The translations under genes and the position numbers were made by a program. The notes under the pieces are model-generated. The model saw only the letters and a program-made list of their open reading frames with translations. It did no database searches and had not been told where the DNA came from. From Triticum aestivum (Eukaryota > Streptophyta > Magnoliopsida > Poales > Poaceae), in NCBI RefSeq assembly GCF_018294505.1, contig NC_057800.1:476195037-476259036 (forward strand): a DNA stretch of 64,000 bases, in the 5' to 3' direction. How positions within the stretch are numbered: position 1 is the stretch's first letter; each line of letters begins with the position of its first letter. Below are positions 22,376-35,241 of this stretch, piece after piece.

Positions 22376-25300
22376 ATGGCTCGTGTTGTTGTTCCATTGA
22401 ATTTTAATGCGTTCCTTGAGAAAGCAAAGTTGAAAGATGATGATAGCAATTACACGGACTGGGTCCGTAACTTGAGGATTATCCTCATTGCTGCACAAAA
22501 GAATTACATCCTGGAAGCACCGCTGGGTGCCAGGCCTGCTGCTGGAGCAACACCAGATGTTATGAACGTCTGGCAGAGCAAAGCTGATGACTACTCGATA
22601 GTTCAGTGTGCCATGCTTTACGGGTTAGAATCGGGACTTCAATGACGTTTTGAACGTCATGGAGCATATGAGATGTTCCAGGAGTTGAAGTTAATATTTC
22701 AAGCAAATGCCCGGATTGAGAGATATGAAGTCTCCAATAAGTTCTATAGCTGCAAGATGGAAGAGAGCAGCTCTGTCAGTGAGCATATACTCAAAATGTC
22801 TGGGTATAATAATCACTTGATTCGATTGGGAGTTAATCTTCCAGATGATTGCGTCATTGACAGAACTCTCCAATCACTGCCACCAAGCTACAAGAGCTTC
22901 GTGATGAACTATAATATGCAAGGGATGAATAAGACTATTCCCGAGCTCTTCGCAATGCTGAAAGCTGCGGAGGTAGAAATCAAGAAGGAGCATCAAGTGT
23001 TGATGGTCAACAAGACCACTAGTTTCAAGAAAAAGGGCAAAGGGAAGAAGAAGGGGAACTTCAAAAAGAACGGCAAGCAAGTTGCTACTCAAGAGAAGAA
23101 ACCCAAACCTAGACCTAAGCCTGAAACTGAGTGCTTCTACTGCAAGCAGACTGGTCACTGGAAGCGGAACTGCCCCAAGTATTTGGCGGATAAGAAGGAT
23201 GGCAAGGTGAACAAAGGTATATGTGATATACATGTTATTGATGTGTACCTTACTAATGCTCGCAATAGCACCTGGGTATTTGATACTGGTTCTGCTGCTA
23301 ATATTTGCAACTCGAAACAGGGACTACGGATTAAGCGAAGATTGGCTAAGGACGAGGTGACGATGCGCGTGGGAAACGGTTCCAAAGTCGATGTGATCGC
23401 AGTCGGCACGCTACCTCTACATCTATCTTCAGGATTAATATTAGACCTAAATAATTGTTATTTGGTGCCAGCGTTAAGCATGAACATTATATCTGGATCT
23501 TGTTTGATGTGAGACGGTTATTCATTTAAATCTGAGAATAATGGTTGTTCTATTTATATGAGTAATATCTTTTATGGTCATGCACCCTTAAAGAGTGGTC
23601 TATTTTTGTTGAATCTCGATAGTAATGACACACATGTTCATAGTGTTGAAGCCAAAAGATGCAGAGTTGATAATGATAGTGCAACTTATTTGTGGCACTG
23701 CCGTTTAGGTCATATCGGTGTAAAGCGCATGAAGAAACTCCATACTGATGGACTTTTGGAACCACTTGATTATGAATCACTTGGTACTTGCGAACCGTGC
23801 CTCATGGGCAAGATGACTAAAACACCGTTCTCCGGTACTATGGAGAGAGCAACAGATTTGTTGGAAATCATACATACAGATGTATGTGGTCCGATGAATA
23901 TTGAGGCTCGTGGCGGATATTGTTATTTTCTCACCTTCACAGATGACTTAAGCAGATATGGGTATATCTACTTAATGAAACACAAGTCTGAAACATTTGA
24001 AAAGTTCAAAGAATTTCAGAGTGAAGTAGAAAATCATCGTAACAAGAAAATAATATTCCTACGATCTGATCGTGGAGGAGAATATTTGAGTTACGAGTTT
24101 GGTGTACATTTGAAAAATTGTGGAATAGTTTCGCAACTCACGCCACCCGGAACACCACAGCGTAATGGTGTGTCCGAACGGCGTAATCGTACTTTACTAG
24201 ATATGGTGCGATCTATGATGTCTCTTACTAATTTACCGATATCGTTTTGGGGATACGCTCTAGAGACAGCCGCATTCACGTTAAATAGGGCACCATCAAA
24301 ATCCGTTGAGATGATGCCTTATGAACTATGGTTTGGCAAGAAACCAAAGTTGTCGTTTCTGAAAGTTTGGGGCTGCGATGCTTATGTGAAAAAGCTTCAA
24401 CCTGATAAGCTCGAACCCAAATCGGAGAAATGTGTCTTCATAGGATATCCAAAGGAAACTATTGGATACAACTTCTATCACAGATCCGAAGGCAAGACTT
24501 TTGTTGCTAAATTCGGAAACTTTCTGGAGAAGGAGTTTCTCTCGAAAGAAGTGAGTGGGAGGAAAGTAGAACTTGACGAGGTAACTGTACCTGCTCCCTT
24601 ATTGGAAAGCAGTGCATCACATAAAACTGTTTCAGTGACACCTACACCAGTTAGTGAGGAAGCTAATGATAATGATCATGAAACTTCAGAACAAGATACT
24701 ACTGAGCCTCGTAGATCAACCAGAGTGAGATCCGCGCCAGAGTGGTATGGTAATCCCGTTCTGGAAGTCATGCTACTAGATCATGATGAGCCTACGAACT
24801 ATGAAGAAGCGATGGTGAGCCCAGATTCCGCAAAATGGCTTGAAGCCATGAAATCTGAGATGGGATCCATGTATGAGAACAAAGTATGGACTTTGGTCGA
24901 CTTGCCCGATGATCGGCAAGCAATTGAGAATAAATGGATCTTCAAGAAGAAGACTGACGCTGACGGTAATATTACTGTCTACAAAGCTCGACTTATCGCA
25001 AAAGGTTTTCGGCAAGTTCAAGGGATTAACTACGATGAGACCTTCTCACCCGTAGCAATGCTTAAGTCTGTCTGAATCATGTTAGCAATTGCCGCATTTT
25101 ATGATTATGAAATTTGGCAGATGGATGTCAAAACTGCATTCCTGAATGGATTTCTGGAAGAAGAGTTGTATATGATGCAACCAGAAGGTTTTGTCGATCC
25201 AAAGGGAGCTAACAAAGTGTGCAAGCTCCAGCGATCCATTTATGGACTGGTGCAAGCCTCTCGGAGTTGGAATAAACGTTTTGATAGTGTGATCAAAGCA

Positions 25301-26305
25301 TTTGGTTTTATACAGACTTTTGGAGAAGTCTGTATTTACAAGAAAGTGAGTGGGAGCTCTGTAGCATTTCTGATATTATATGTGGATGACATATTACTAA
25401 TTGGAAATGATATAGAATTTCTGGATAGCATAAAGGGATACTTGAATAAGAGTTTTTCAATGAAAGACCTCGGTGAAGCTGCTTACATATTAGGCATTAA
25501 GATCTACAGAGATAGATCAAGACGCTTAATTGGACTTTCACAGAGCACATACCTTGACAAAGTTTTGAAGAAATTCAAAATGGATCAAGCAAAGAAAGGG
25601 TTCTTGCCTGTGTTACAAGGTGTGAAGTTGAGTAAGACTCAATGCCCGACCACTGCAGAAGATAGAGAGAAAATGAAAGATGTTCCCTATGCTTCAGCCA
25701 TAGGCTCTATCATGTATGCAATGCTGTGTACCAGACCTGATGTGTGCCTTGCTATAAGTCTAGCAGGGAGGTACCAAAGTGATCCAGGAGTGGATCACTG
25801 GACAGCGGTCAAGAACATCCTGAAATACCTGAAAAGGACTAAGGATATGTTTCTCATATATGGAGGTGACAAAGAGCTCATCGTAAAAGGTTACGTTGAT
25901 GCAAGCTTTGACTGATCCGGACGATTCTAAGTCGCAAACCGGATACGTGTTTACATTAAACGGTGGAGCTGTCAGTTGGTGCAGTTCTAAACAAAGCATT
26001 GTAGCAGGATCTACATGTGAAGCGGAGTACATAGCTGCTTCGGAAGCAGCAAATGAAGGAGTCTGGATGAAGGAGTTCATATCCGATCTAGGTGTCATAC
26101 CTAGTGCATCGGGTCCAATGAAAATCTTTTGTGACAATACTGGTGCAATTGCCTTGGCAAAGGAATCCAGATTTCACAAGAGAACCAAGCACATCAAGAG
26201 ACGCTTCAATTCCATCCGGGATCTAGTCCAGGTGGGAGACATAGAGACTTTCAGGATACATACGGATCTGAATGTTGCAGACCCGTTGACTAAGTCTCTT
26301 CCATG
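22376..26305 (+). pseudogene. Angela gag-pol polyprotein, broken
   Basis: Domains in copia order: Gag from ATG 22376; CCHC zinc knuckle CFYCKQTGHWKRNC (23132-23173); protease FDTGSAA (DTG 23282-23290); integrase with HHCC finger (WHCRLGH... CEPC) and catalytic Asp 23879, Asp 24068 and Glu 24176 (D-D-35-E); reverse transcriptase with YVDD at 25379-25390; RNase H with the CEAEYIA motif near 26020; end DPLTKSLP. Breaks: TGA at 22643-22645, 23510-23512 and 25073-25075, each where the family has Arg, and a small frame loss near 25908 in RNase H. All catalytic residues survive, so decay is recent. It would act in cytoplasmic particles and then in nuclear integration. Confidence 0.9.
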
Positions 26306-26393
26306 AGCAAAACATGATCAGCACCAAGGCTCCATGGGTGTTAGAATCATTACTGTGTAATCTAGATTATTGACTCTAGTGCAAGTGGGAGAC

Positions 26394-27525
26394 TGAAGGA
26401 AATATGCCCTAGAGGCAATAATAAAGTTATTATTTATTTCCTTATATCATGATAAATGTTTATTATTCATGCTAGAATTGTATTAACCGGAAACATAATA
26501 CATGTGTGAATACATAGACAAACAGAATGTCACTAGTATGCCTCTACTTGACTAGCTCGTTAATCAAAGATGGTTATGTTTCCTAACCATGAACAAGGAG
26601 TTGTTATTTGATTAACGGGATCACATCATTAGGTGAATGATCTGATTGACATGACCCATTCCATTAGCTTAGCACCCGATCGTTTAGTATGTTGCTATTG
26701 CTTTCTTCATGACTTATACATGTTCCTATGACTATGAGATTATGCAACTCCCGTTTGCCGGAGGAACACTTTGTGTGCTACCAAACGTCACAACGTAAAT
26801 GGGTGATTATAAAGGTGCTCTACAGGTGTCTCCAAAGGTACATGTTGGGTTGGCGTATTTCGAGATTAGGATTTGTCACTCCGATTGTCGGAGAGGTATC
26901 TCTGGGCCCTCTCGGTAATGCACATCACATAAGNNNNNNNNNNAATTGGACTAGGAGAGGGGGGGCGGCGCCCCCCTTTCCCTCTCCCTCCCCACTTCTT
27001 TCCCCCTCCTAGTAGGAGTCCTACTCCTACTAGGAGGAGGACTCCTCCTTGGCGCGCCATAGAGGGCCGGCCGGCCTCCTCCCCTTGATCCTTTATATAC
27101 GAGGGCAGGGGGCACCCCTTGACACACAAGTTGATCCACGTGATCATATTCTTAGCCGTGTGCGGTGCCCCCTTCCACCATAGTCCTCGATAATATTGTA
27201 GTGGTGCTTAGGCGAAGCCCTGCGACGGTAGTACATCAAGATTGTCACCACGCCGTTGTGCTTACGGAACTCTTCCCCGACACTTTGCTGGATCGGAGTC
27301 CGGGGATCGTCATCGAGCTGAACGTGTGCTAGAACTCGGAGGTGCCGTAGTTTCGGTGCTTGATCGGTCGGGCCGTGGAGACGTACGACTACATCAACCA
27401 AGTTAACGCTTCCGTTGTCGATCTACAAGGGTACGTAGATCACACTCTCCCCCTCTCGTTGCTATGCATTACCATGATCTTGCGTGTGCGTAGGAATTTT
27501 TTTGAAATTACTACGTTCCCCAACA
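26394..27525 (+). repeat. Angela 3' LTR with gap
   Basis: TGAAGGAAATATGCCCTAGA to TACGTTCCCCAACA. The 10-N run (26934-26943) replaces about 600 bp present in the 5' LTR between CACATAAG and AATTGGACTAGG, so the true length is near 1.7 kb, like the solo LTR (1722 bp) and the LTR at 55917 (1683 bp). Confidence 0.85.
26934..26943. other. Assembly gap (10 N), really about 600 bp
   Basis: By comparison with the element's own 5' LTR (about 19973-20566), roughly 600 bp are hidden here. A 10-N run is a nominal gap size. Confidence 0.8.
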
Positions 27526-28373
27526 GTTTATTCACTCGTCCTTGCACGAGACGGGCCGGTAATCTGGATGCCCAGTCCCATGATCAAAATTGCAAATAAT
27601 TAAACAAAACACCACCAGACTGTTGTTGGTATGGAGGGCACCCGAGGATTCGGCTAGCCATGGCTTGTGTTTGTTGGTGGAGGGGGAGTAAAATTTACTT
27701 TTACTGCTTGGGAACTACAGCTGGTTTGTTTAGCATGGAAGATATTGAAAACTCTTGGTTGTAACGTTGACAGGAAAGGTATACCTCCCAAAATTATATT
27801 TATCTCTGATTTAAGCTTTGAGCTCTGTCACCTCTGCAAATCCCTGCTTCCCTCTGCGAATGGCCTATCTATTTACTTTTATGTCATTTTACTTCTATTG
27901 TTGAGTCATCACCTTCTAAAATAAGCACCAATCCTGAGAGCACTATTGTCATCCTCATGCATTGTGTATAGTTAATGTTGTGTGCATCATGACTGGATCT
28001 CTTCTACCATGAATTACAATGTTCAGTTACTACTTGAACTTTGGAGGTGCTCTGCATTTATGTTTTGCGGTCTCAGATAGGGCTAGCGAGATACCACTAT
28101 TGTCATATTATACCATGATTATTTTGACAAAGTGCTGGCATTTGAAATACCTTATCATTGCTCGCTAGTTGATTATGTCATTGATATGAGTGAATATAAT
28201 TTCTAATAGTTATCGTCTGCATGGTTAGTCATGATCTTTGCTGAAAACCTGAGTATTATTTAAGCATATATATGGACACAAGAACAAAATAGTTCATAAA
28301 AGTTTTTCTTTATCACTTTTAGTTTATCAACTGAATTGCTTGAGGACAAGCAATGGGTGAAGCTTGGGGGAGT
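27526..28373 (+). other. Copy B 3' internal region and PPT
   Basis: Non-coding, aligned with copy A 11513-12358 and ending in the same PPT (AAGCTTGGGGGAGT, 28360-28373). Confidence 0.7.
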
Positions 28374-29758
28374 TGATACATCTCTATCGTATCTACTTTT
28401 CCTCACACTTTTGCTCTTGTTTGGACTCTAATTAGCATGATTTGAATGAAACTAACCCAGACTGACGCTGTTTTCAGCAAAACTACTATGGTGTTGTTTT
28501 TGTGCAGAAATAAAAGTTCTCGAAATTTGACGAAACTTTTTGGAGAATCATTTTGGAATAAAAGAAAAATACTGTAGCAAACACCCACTGGAGGGGGGCC
28601 TTCTGCCCACTAGGCACTAGGGCGCGCCACCCCCATCTTGCGCGCCCTGGTGGGTAGTGGGGCCCATGAGGCTCGGCTGACCCTAACTCCAACTCTATAA
28701 ATTCCTATTTTTGGAGAAAAAATAGGAGAGGAAGTTTCATTGCATTTTACGATGCGAAGCCGCCGCCACCTCCTGTTATTAATCGGGAGGCCAGATTTGG
28801 AGTCCGTTCGGGGCTCCAGAGAGGGGGATCTTCCGCCTTCATCATCATCAACCATCTTCCATCACCAATTTCATGATGCTCACCACCGGGAGTGAGTAAT
28901 TTCTTCGTAGGCTTGCTGGACGGTGATGGGTTGGATGAGATTCATCACGTAGTCGAGTTAGTTTTGTTAGGTCTTGATCCCTAGTATCTACTATGTTCTG
29001 AGATTGATGTTTCTATGACTTTGCTATGCTTAATGCTTGTCACTAGGGCCCGAGTGCCATGATTTTAGATCTGAACCGTTTATGTTTTCACCAATATATT
29101 TGTGTTCTTGATTCTACCATGCAAGTTATATGCACCTATTACGTGTTATGATCCGCGTACCCCAAGGTGACAACAATTGAGATTCTTTCCATTTATTACC
29201 GTAATTTGAGAGTTCATGTATTCACTATATTCTAATGCTTTGTTTCGGTTCTCTATTAAAAGGAGGCCTTAATATCCCTTTGTTTCCTTATGGACTCCCT
29301 CTGCCACGGGAGGTAGGACAAAAGATGTCATGCAAGTTCTTTTCCATAAGCATGTATGACTATATACGGAATACATGCCTACATTATATTGATGAATTGG
29401 AGCTAGTTTTGTGTCGCCCTTGGTTATGATTGTTATATGATGAATATGTCTATGAGATTTTCACATATTGTTCTTGTTAAGTTACTACTGTTGCTGCTAC
29501 TGTTACAACTGCTACAAAATAATTACTGTTGTTGTTACTGTTGCTGCTACTCTCACTGTTATCACCGTCAAATAACCATACTATTGTGCTACTGATCACT
29601 TTGCTGTAGATATTTAATCTCTAAGTGTGGTTGAATTGACAACTCAGCTGCTAATACTTACAAATATTTTTTGGCTCCCCTTGTGTCTAATCAATAAATT
29701 TGGGTTGAATACTCTATCCTTGAAAATTGTTGCGATCCCCTATACTTGTGGGTTATCA
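28374..29758 (+). repeat. 3' LTR of gypsy copy B, uninterrupted
   Basis: TGATACATCTCTATCGTATC to ACTTGTGGGTTATCA, 1385 bp. It gives the empty-site sequence for the solo LTR in copy A. It is visibly diverged from the copy A LTR, so the two are separate old insertions. Confidence 0.85.
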
Positions 29759-30593
29759 TGGGGTCGGCCAAAGGTGACGTCGGCAAATCAACTGATGTGT
29801 GGGGCCCGTGTATCATTGACTCAGTTAGTTAACAAAGTTTAATTAACCCTAACTAAACTAATTAGCAGGCACGGGGGCTTGCTGTCGACGACACATGGGA
29901 GATTAATTAGTACTAATGACATAGTTAGCCAACGGTTAAATGCCAACGACCACACCCAATGGCGGAGGCACGCCGTAAAAGCTCCTCCAACGATCAAATG
30001 TCATCCAAAGAGGTCCTTTAGGTAGCTGGATGTGCGCTGTGTCCAGTGGTACAGGTGGCTGGGTGCGGGGTGGCTGGAAACCATGTCGGCGAGCACATGG
30101 GCAGCGTCCGGAGCCACGGGCTTGACGCGGGCGACACTACAGGGCACGGGAAGGCCATCTAAGAGGCTCTAGTGCATCCTGGGGTCTCCAGGAGCACGAC
30201 GGTGCCACAACTGCAAGCGGGGGAGCTCAGGAGCGCGAGGCTCAACAACCATGGCGGCGGCCGGAGCTCAGCACGAGGGGGGGGGAGCTAGCTAGGGAAC
30301 GAGTGGAGCAACGGGGTTAGAGGAAAGAGAACGAGGAGCTCATAGCAAAGCTGTTGGCGCCAGCGTCGAGGCTGGGGAGGCGTTGACGGCGTTGAATCGA
30401 TCATCGACATCCGATGGACGTGGGCGTAGAAGATGGTCACGGGCGTCGTCTTGATGGCTCCTCGGCTCGAATCCATTGGTGGAAGATTACCAAAGCGAGC
30501 ATGCAGACACTCTGGACGTGGTGATTGGACGGGGTAAGGCCGATGGCTGCGGTAGTGCACGGCGGCTCGTCCATGGTCGTCTCGGGCATGAGG
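29759..30593 (+). other. LTR-like flank left of the chromovirus
   Basis: Starts directly after the copy B LTR. It is GC-rich with short degenerate frames and no recognised domain. With 45436-46112 it forms one stretch split by the chromovirus (TGAGG at 30589-30593 and 45431-45435). Together they look like a long gypsy LTR or a low-copy segment; the family was not recognised. Confidence 0.35.
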
Positions 30594-31308
30594 TGTAACA
30601 CCCCGGATGTAATTTACCTTATATGTATCCCAACTCTTGCCATTTCCGGCACTAAGTTATTTCATTGCGTCGTTGTCGGGTTTTTGTCTTTGTGTGTTGT
30701 TGTCTTTGTCATGCATCTCATATCATGTCATCATGTGCATTGCATTTGCATACGTGTTCGTCTCATGCATTCGAGCATTTTCCCCGTTGTCCGTTCTGCA
30801 TTCCGGCGCTCCTATATCACCCGGTGCCCCTTTCTACCTCTTTTCATGTGTGGGGGTTGAACATTTCCGGATTGGACCGAGACTTGCCATGCGGCCTTGG
30901 TTTACTACCGGTAGACCGCCTGTCAAGTTTCGTACCATTTGGACTTCGTTTGATACTCCAATGGTTAACCGAGGGACCGAAAAGGCCTCGTGTGTGTTGC
31001 AGCCCAACACCCTTCCAATTTGGCCCAAAACCCACCAAAAACACATCCATCGTCTAGAGCATTCGATCACGATCGCGTGGCCAAAAACCTCACTCCATTT
31101 GGAGCTTCCTAACTCCTCCTACCTCTATATAAAGACCTTCCCCCGAAATTTTTGGGTCAAAACACCCCTAACCCTAGTCCCCTTCGTCCTCAGCGCGCCG
31201 GACACATCTCGCCGCACCAGTCGCCGAGCGCCACGTGGCAGCTCCTCGCCCCCGCGCCGCGCGGCCCGCCGGTGCCTGCTTCGGGTCGCCGAGGCCCGTT
31301 GTCTCCGC

Positions 31309-31772
31309 NNNNNNNNNNNNNNNNNNNNNNNNNNNNNNNNNNNNNNNNNNNNNNNNNNNNNNNNNNNNNNNNNNNNNNNNNNNNNNNNNNNNNNNNNNNN
31401 NNNNNNNNNNNNNNNNNNNNNNNNNNNNNNNNNNNNNNNNNNNNNNNNNNNNNNNNNNNNNNNNNNNNNNNNNNNNNNNNNNNNNNNNNNNNNNNNNNNN
31501 NNNNNNNNNNNNNNNNNNNNNNNNNNNNNNNNNNNNNNNNNNNNNNNNNNNNNNNNNNNNNNNNNNNNNNNNNNNNNNNNNNNNNNNNNNNNNNNNNNNN
31601 NNNNNNNNNNNNNNNNNNNNNNNNNNNNNNNNNNNNNNNNNNNNNNNNNNNNNNNNNNNNNNNNNNNNNNNNNNNNNNNNNNNNNNNNNNNNNNNNNNNN
31701 NNNNNNNNNNNNNNNNNNNNNNNNNNNNNNNNNNNNNNNNNNNNNNNNNNNNNNNNNNNNNNNNNNNNNNNN
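31309..31772. other. Assembly gap (464 N) in 5' LTR
   Basis: A GC-rich stretch just after the presumed transcription start is missing. Frames reported across it are meaningless. Confidence 0.95.
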
Positions 31773-34700
31773 CCGAGTCCGGTGAGCTCGAGTTCTCTGG
31801 CAGCTACAGTGTCCTCCGATGATCTCCTCGGGAAGCGTGCAGATCTAGATCTGAGATCCGCGGTTGACTTTTCCCCCTCCAAACCCTAATTATTTGCAAT
31901 CTTTGACATGCCATAACTCTGCATCCATAGCTCCGATTTGTGCGTGTAGCATATCAAAATGTTTGCCTCGGCGAGTACATCATTTCATCTCATTGCATCA
32001 TTTTCATTTGAGTTCATCTTGATGCCCGAAATGCTGTTGCAAGAGGGCAATGTGATGAATTTGTCAGATCTGTTTCAGCAAATGGCATTTTGTCATTTTT
32101 TCCATGATTAATATGTGCATGCTATGATCCTGAGCTCTACATGTGTTTGTTATATGCCATGCCATCTTTACAGGGGTGTATGCCATGTATTTTTGTGATA
32201 TTTGTGGTGACTAGCACAAGCTTGCAAAGTAGCGTAATCATTGATGTTGATTTCAGGGACTTAGAATTTCACCAAGTCATTGTCCTGATTTTGTTGTTAT
32301 GTCATATGTTCATGTTGTTTCGTAGTGATCCGTGCCTCTTTTGAGGATGATCAGTAAGGATGTTTTGTTAATATTGTGGTGCTCTATCCATCCATGTCTT
32401 TGTTTGCATTTATGGAGCACCCTAACTTGAGTCAATCGAGCTCTACTTTTGCTATAAAATGATCCTGGCAGATTGTTGACATGTTTAGCGATTTTGCCGA
32501 GGATGTTGCTATTGATCCGTGCATGCTATGTTGTTGTTATTGCCATGTATAGCTTCTATGCCATGTCTTCTTGATGGGTGTATGCTTATTTTGTCATGCC
32601 ATGCTCTGTAGTGAGTGCATCGAGCTCGTAAACATGCCTACTCGTTGACTGTTTTGCATGCTCTAGTTTTTCACCAAGTCTGAATCTGTTTGTGTTTTTG
32701 CTATGTTCACATGCTTGCAAATGTATTTTATAATCCCTTTTTGTTCAAGGTCACTAAGGGACTTTTGTTAAGTGCTTTGAGTAGCTTCATTCCATGCCTT
32801 GCTTTGCCATGATAAGTTCCTATAGCATGTAGTTTTCATGCTCTAAAGTGTGCTTCCTGATGATAATTCCAGACTTGTGTTAATTTCACAAAGTCTGAAA
32901 CATGTTATCATTTGCTCTTTCGCCATGCTTGTTTGAATCTGTTAATTGATGAATTAGCCATAGCTCAGTGTTCATCTTTTGTCAAGCATCATGAGTGGAT
33001 CTCTGCCATGTATTTTGTTGTCATGTTTGAGTGCTGTAGCATATTTATCTTGATGCATTTAGTTGATCACTTGCTGATTATCGCAGACCAGTGCCATATC
33101 TGTTTTGCTTGCCATTTCCAAACCGTGCATCCGATTCCGGTGATCTTTATATCAATTTCAACCGAAATCACCTCACCTTTCTAGTGGCACTCTTGGATTT
33201 CCAAGTTGAGGCCAGGTTCAATCATTCCTTGTCAAATCTTGCATATGCATCACATACCGCATCTCGCATATCATACCGTGTTTGCATCATGTTGTTTGAG
33301 CATTGCACGTGGTTGATTGTGTTCCGTTTGCTTGTTGTTTTTGTTTGGGTAGAGCCGGGAGACGAGTTCGTGAATGAGGAGCCCGTTGAGTTCGCTTACA
33401 AGGATCAAGGCAACTTTGAAAACTTTTGCGGGCAAGATGACCATACCCTCGAAATCACTTCTATCTTTGCTTGCTAGATGCTCGCTCTTTTGCTATGCCT
33501 ATGCTACAATACCTACCACTTACTTATCATGCCTCCCATATTGCCATGTCAAACCTCTAACCCACCATGTCCTAGCAAACTGTTGTTTGGCTATGTTACC
33601 GCTTTGCTCAGCCCCTCTTATAGCGTTGCTAGTTGCAGGTGAAGATTGGAGATCGTTCCTTGTTGGAATATTGTTTATTGTTGGGATATCACCATATTAT
33701 CTTGTTTATTTTAATGCATCTATATACTTGGTAAAGGGTGGAAGGCTCGGCCTTTTGCCTAGTGTTTTGTTCCACTCTTGCCGCCCTAGTTTCCGTCATA
33801 TCGGTGTTATGTTCCCGGATTTTGCGTTCCTTACACGGTTGGGTTATAATGGGAACCCCTTGACAGTTCGCCTTGAATAAAACTCCTCCAGCAATGCCCA
33901 ACCTTGGTTTTACTATTTGCCACCTAGCCTCTTTTTCCCTTGGGTTTCCGGAGCCCGAGGGTCATCTTTATTAACCCCCCCTGGGCCAGTGCTCCTCTAA
34001 GTGTTGGTCCGGCCGAGTAGACTGCGGGGCCACCTCGGGGCAACTTGAGGGTTGGTTTTACTCGTAGGATGTCTCATCTGAGTGTGCCCTAAGAACGAGA
34101 TATGTGCAGCTCCTATCGGGATTTGTCGGCACATTCGGGCGGTGTTGTTGGACTTGTTTTACCATTGTCGAGGATGTCTTGTAACCGGGATGCCGAGTCT
34201 GATCGGTTTGTCTTGGGAGAAGGAATATCCTTCGTTGACCGTGAGAGCTTGTGATGGGCTAAGTTGGGACTCCCCTGCAGGGATTTGAACTTTCAAAAGC
34301 CGTGCCCGCGGTTATGGGCAGATGGGAATTTGTTAATGCCCGGTTGTAGAAAACCTGAAACTTAACTTAATTAAAATGCATCAGCCGCGTGTGTAACCAT
34401 GATGGTCTCTTCTCGGCGGAGTCGGGGAAGTGAACATGGTGTTGAAGTAATGCTTGACGTAGGTTGTTCTAGGATCACTTCTTGATCATAGTTGTTCGAC
34501 CGTGCTTTTGCCTTCTCTTCTCGCTCTCTTTTGTGAATATGTTAGCCACCATATATGCTAGTCGCTTGCTGCAGCTCCACATCATACCTTTGCCTTACCT
34601 ATAAGCTTAAATAGTCTTGATCGCGAGGGTGTGAGATTGCTGAGTCCCCGTGACTCACAGTTTACTTCCAAAACCAGATGCAGGGACCGATGATACCGCT

Positions 34701-34814
34701 CCAGACGATGCGCTTGAGCTCAAGTGGGAGTTCGATGAAGACTCTCGCCATTACTACGTGTCTTTCCCAGATGATCAGTAGTGGTGCCCAGTTGGGGCGA
34801 TCGGGGACTTTGTC

Positions 34815-35241
34815 GCACGCTTAACTTTGGAGTTCTGTCCGAATGGGCTCCCAGAAAAGAAGGAATTCCTTATTAATATGAGTAGTCTATCATCCCTAAT
34901 AAGCCAGGCTATCACATACACCCCCACTCAGAGGAACCGACGTCCTCGTCGGGCCACATGAATGTTCCCTCTTGGCACAAACGTCTGTGCTTCCAGTCCG
35001 GTACATGTGCCATGTTAGGTGCCACGACAGGTCACAAACGTCATGAACAACATGACCACGCACCTGTCCGCAACCATCCGTGTAACCGTGAGGGTCGGCT
35101 CTGATACCAACTTGTAACGCCCTCGATGCGGCTATAGCTCCCACGTGTCGAGGCACGACTTGCGACATTGCTTTCAATGCGGTTATGTCTCTAAGTCGTG
35201 CCTCGACACGTGGGAGCTATTGCCGCATCGAGGGCGTTACA
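34815..35241 (-). mobile_element. TRIM-like fragment: palindromic 129-bp LTR plus PBS and leader, reverse
   Basis: The 3' LTR lacks this segment and has about 38 other bases there. On the minus strand 35241-35113 reads TGTAACGCCCTCGATGCGGC to GAGGGCGTTACA, followed at once by AGTTGGTATCAGAGCC (35112-35097), a tRNA-Met PBS identical over 16 bases to that of the host chromovirus, then about 280 bp of leader unlike the host's. That is the order LTR, PBS, internal region of a very small non-autonomous LTR element (TRIM/SMART type). The other LTR is missing. The last 84 bp also match the terminal part of the host LTR. Confidence 0.5.
35113..35241. repeat. 49-bp inverted repeat with 31-nt loop
   Basis: Arms 35113-35161 and 35193-35241 match at 48 of 49 positions. 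An RNA from either strand would fold into a long hairpin. Confidence 0.9.

Larger units (their letters stand above)
19784..27525 (+). mobile_element. Angela/BARE-type copia element with both LTRs
   Basis: 5' LTR 19784-21148 (start deleted), PBS next to it, gag-pol 22376-26305, PPT (CAAGTGGGAGAC, 26382-26393) and 3' LTR 26394-27525 with a 10-N gap. It is inserted in gypsy copy B. The two LTRs differ by about 10 substitutions over about 520 aligned bases counted by eye (near 2%), suggesting an insertion under roughly one million years old at usual grass LTR rates. GTTTA after the 3' LTR (27526-27530) recurs at 19775-19779, 5 bp before the truncated 5' LTR. Confidence 0.9.
18973..29758 (+). mobile_element. 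Sabrina/WHAM-like gypsy element, copy B, split by Angela
   Basis: Left part 18973-19783 matches copy A from about 9690 to 10530. Right part 27526-29758 matches copy A from about 11513 through the 3' LTR. Between them lies an Angela element. About 1 kb corresponding to copy A 10530-11510 is missing at the junction, along with the first part of the Angela 5' LTR. The 5' LTR, gag and protease of copy B are absent. Confidence 0.75.

Noticed and set aside
30637..31889. Long open frames through the 5' LTR, including the N run
   Set aside because: They consist largely of X from the gap and lie in LTR sequence; no domain.
33374..33880. Open frames of 130-260 codons in the chromovirus LTRs (also 43465-44253)
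   Set aside because: Present in both LTRs by descent, in different frames and with no known domain; long LTRs give chance frames.
35113..35241. Reading the 129-bp palindrome as a microRNA precursor
   Set aside because: The near-perfect arms and TGT...ACA ends with an adjacent PBS fit an LTR better; miRNA hairpins in plants usually have more mismatches.
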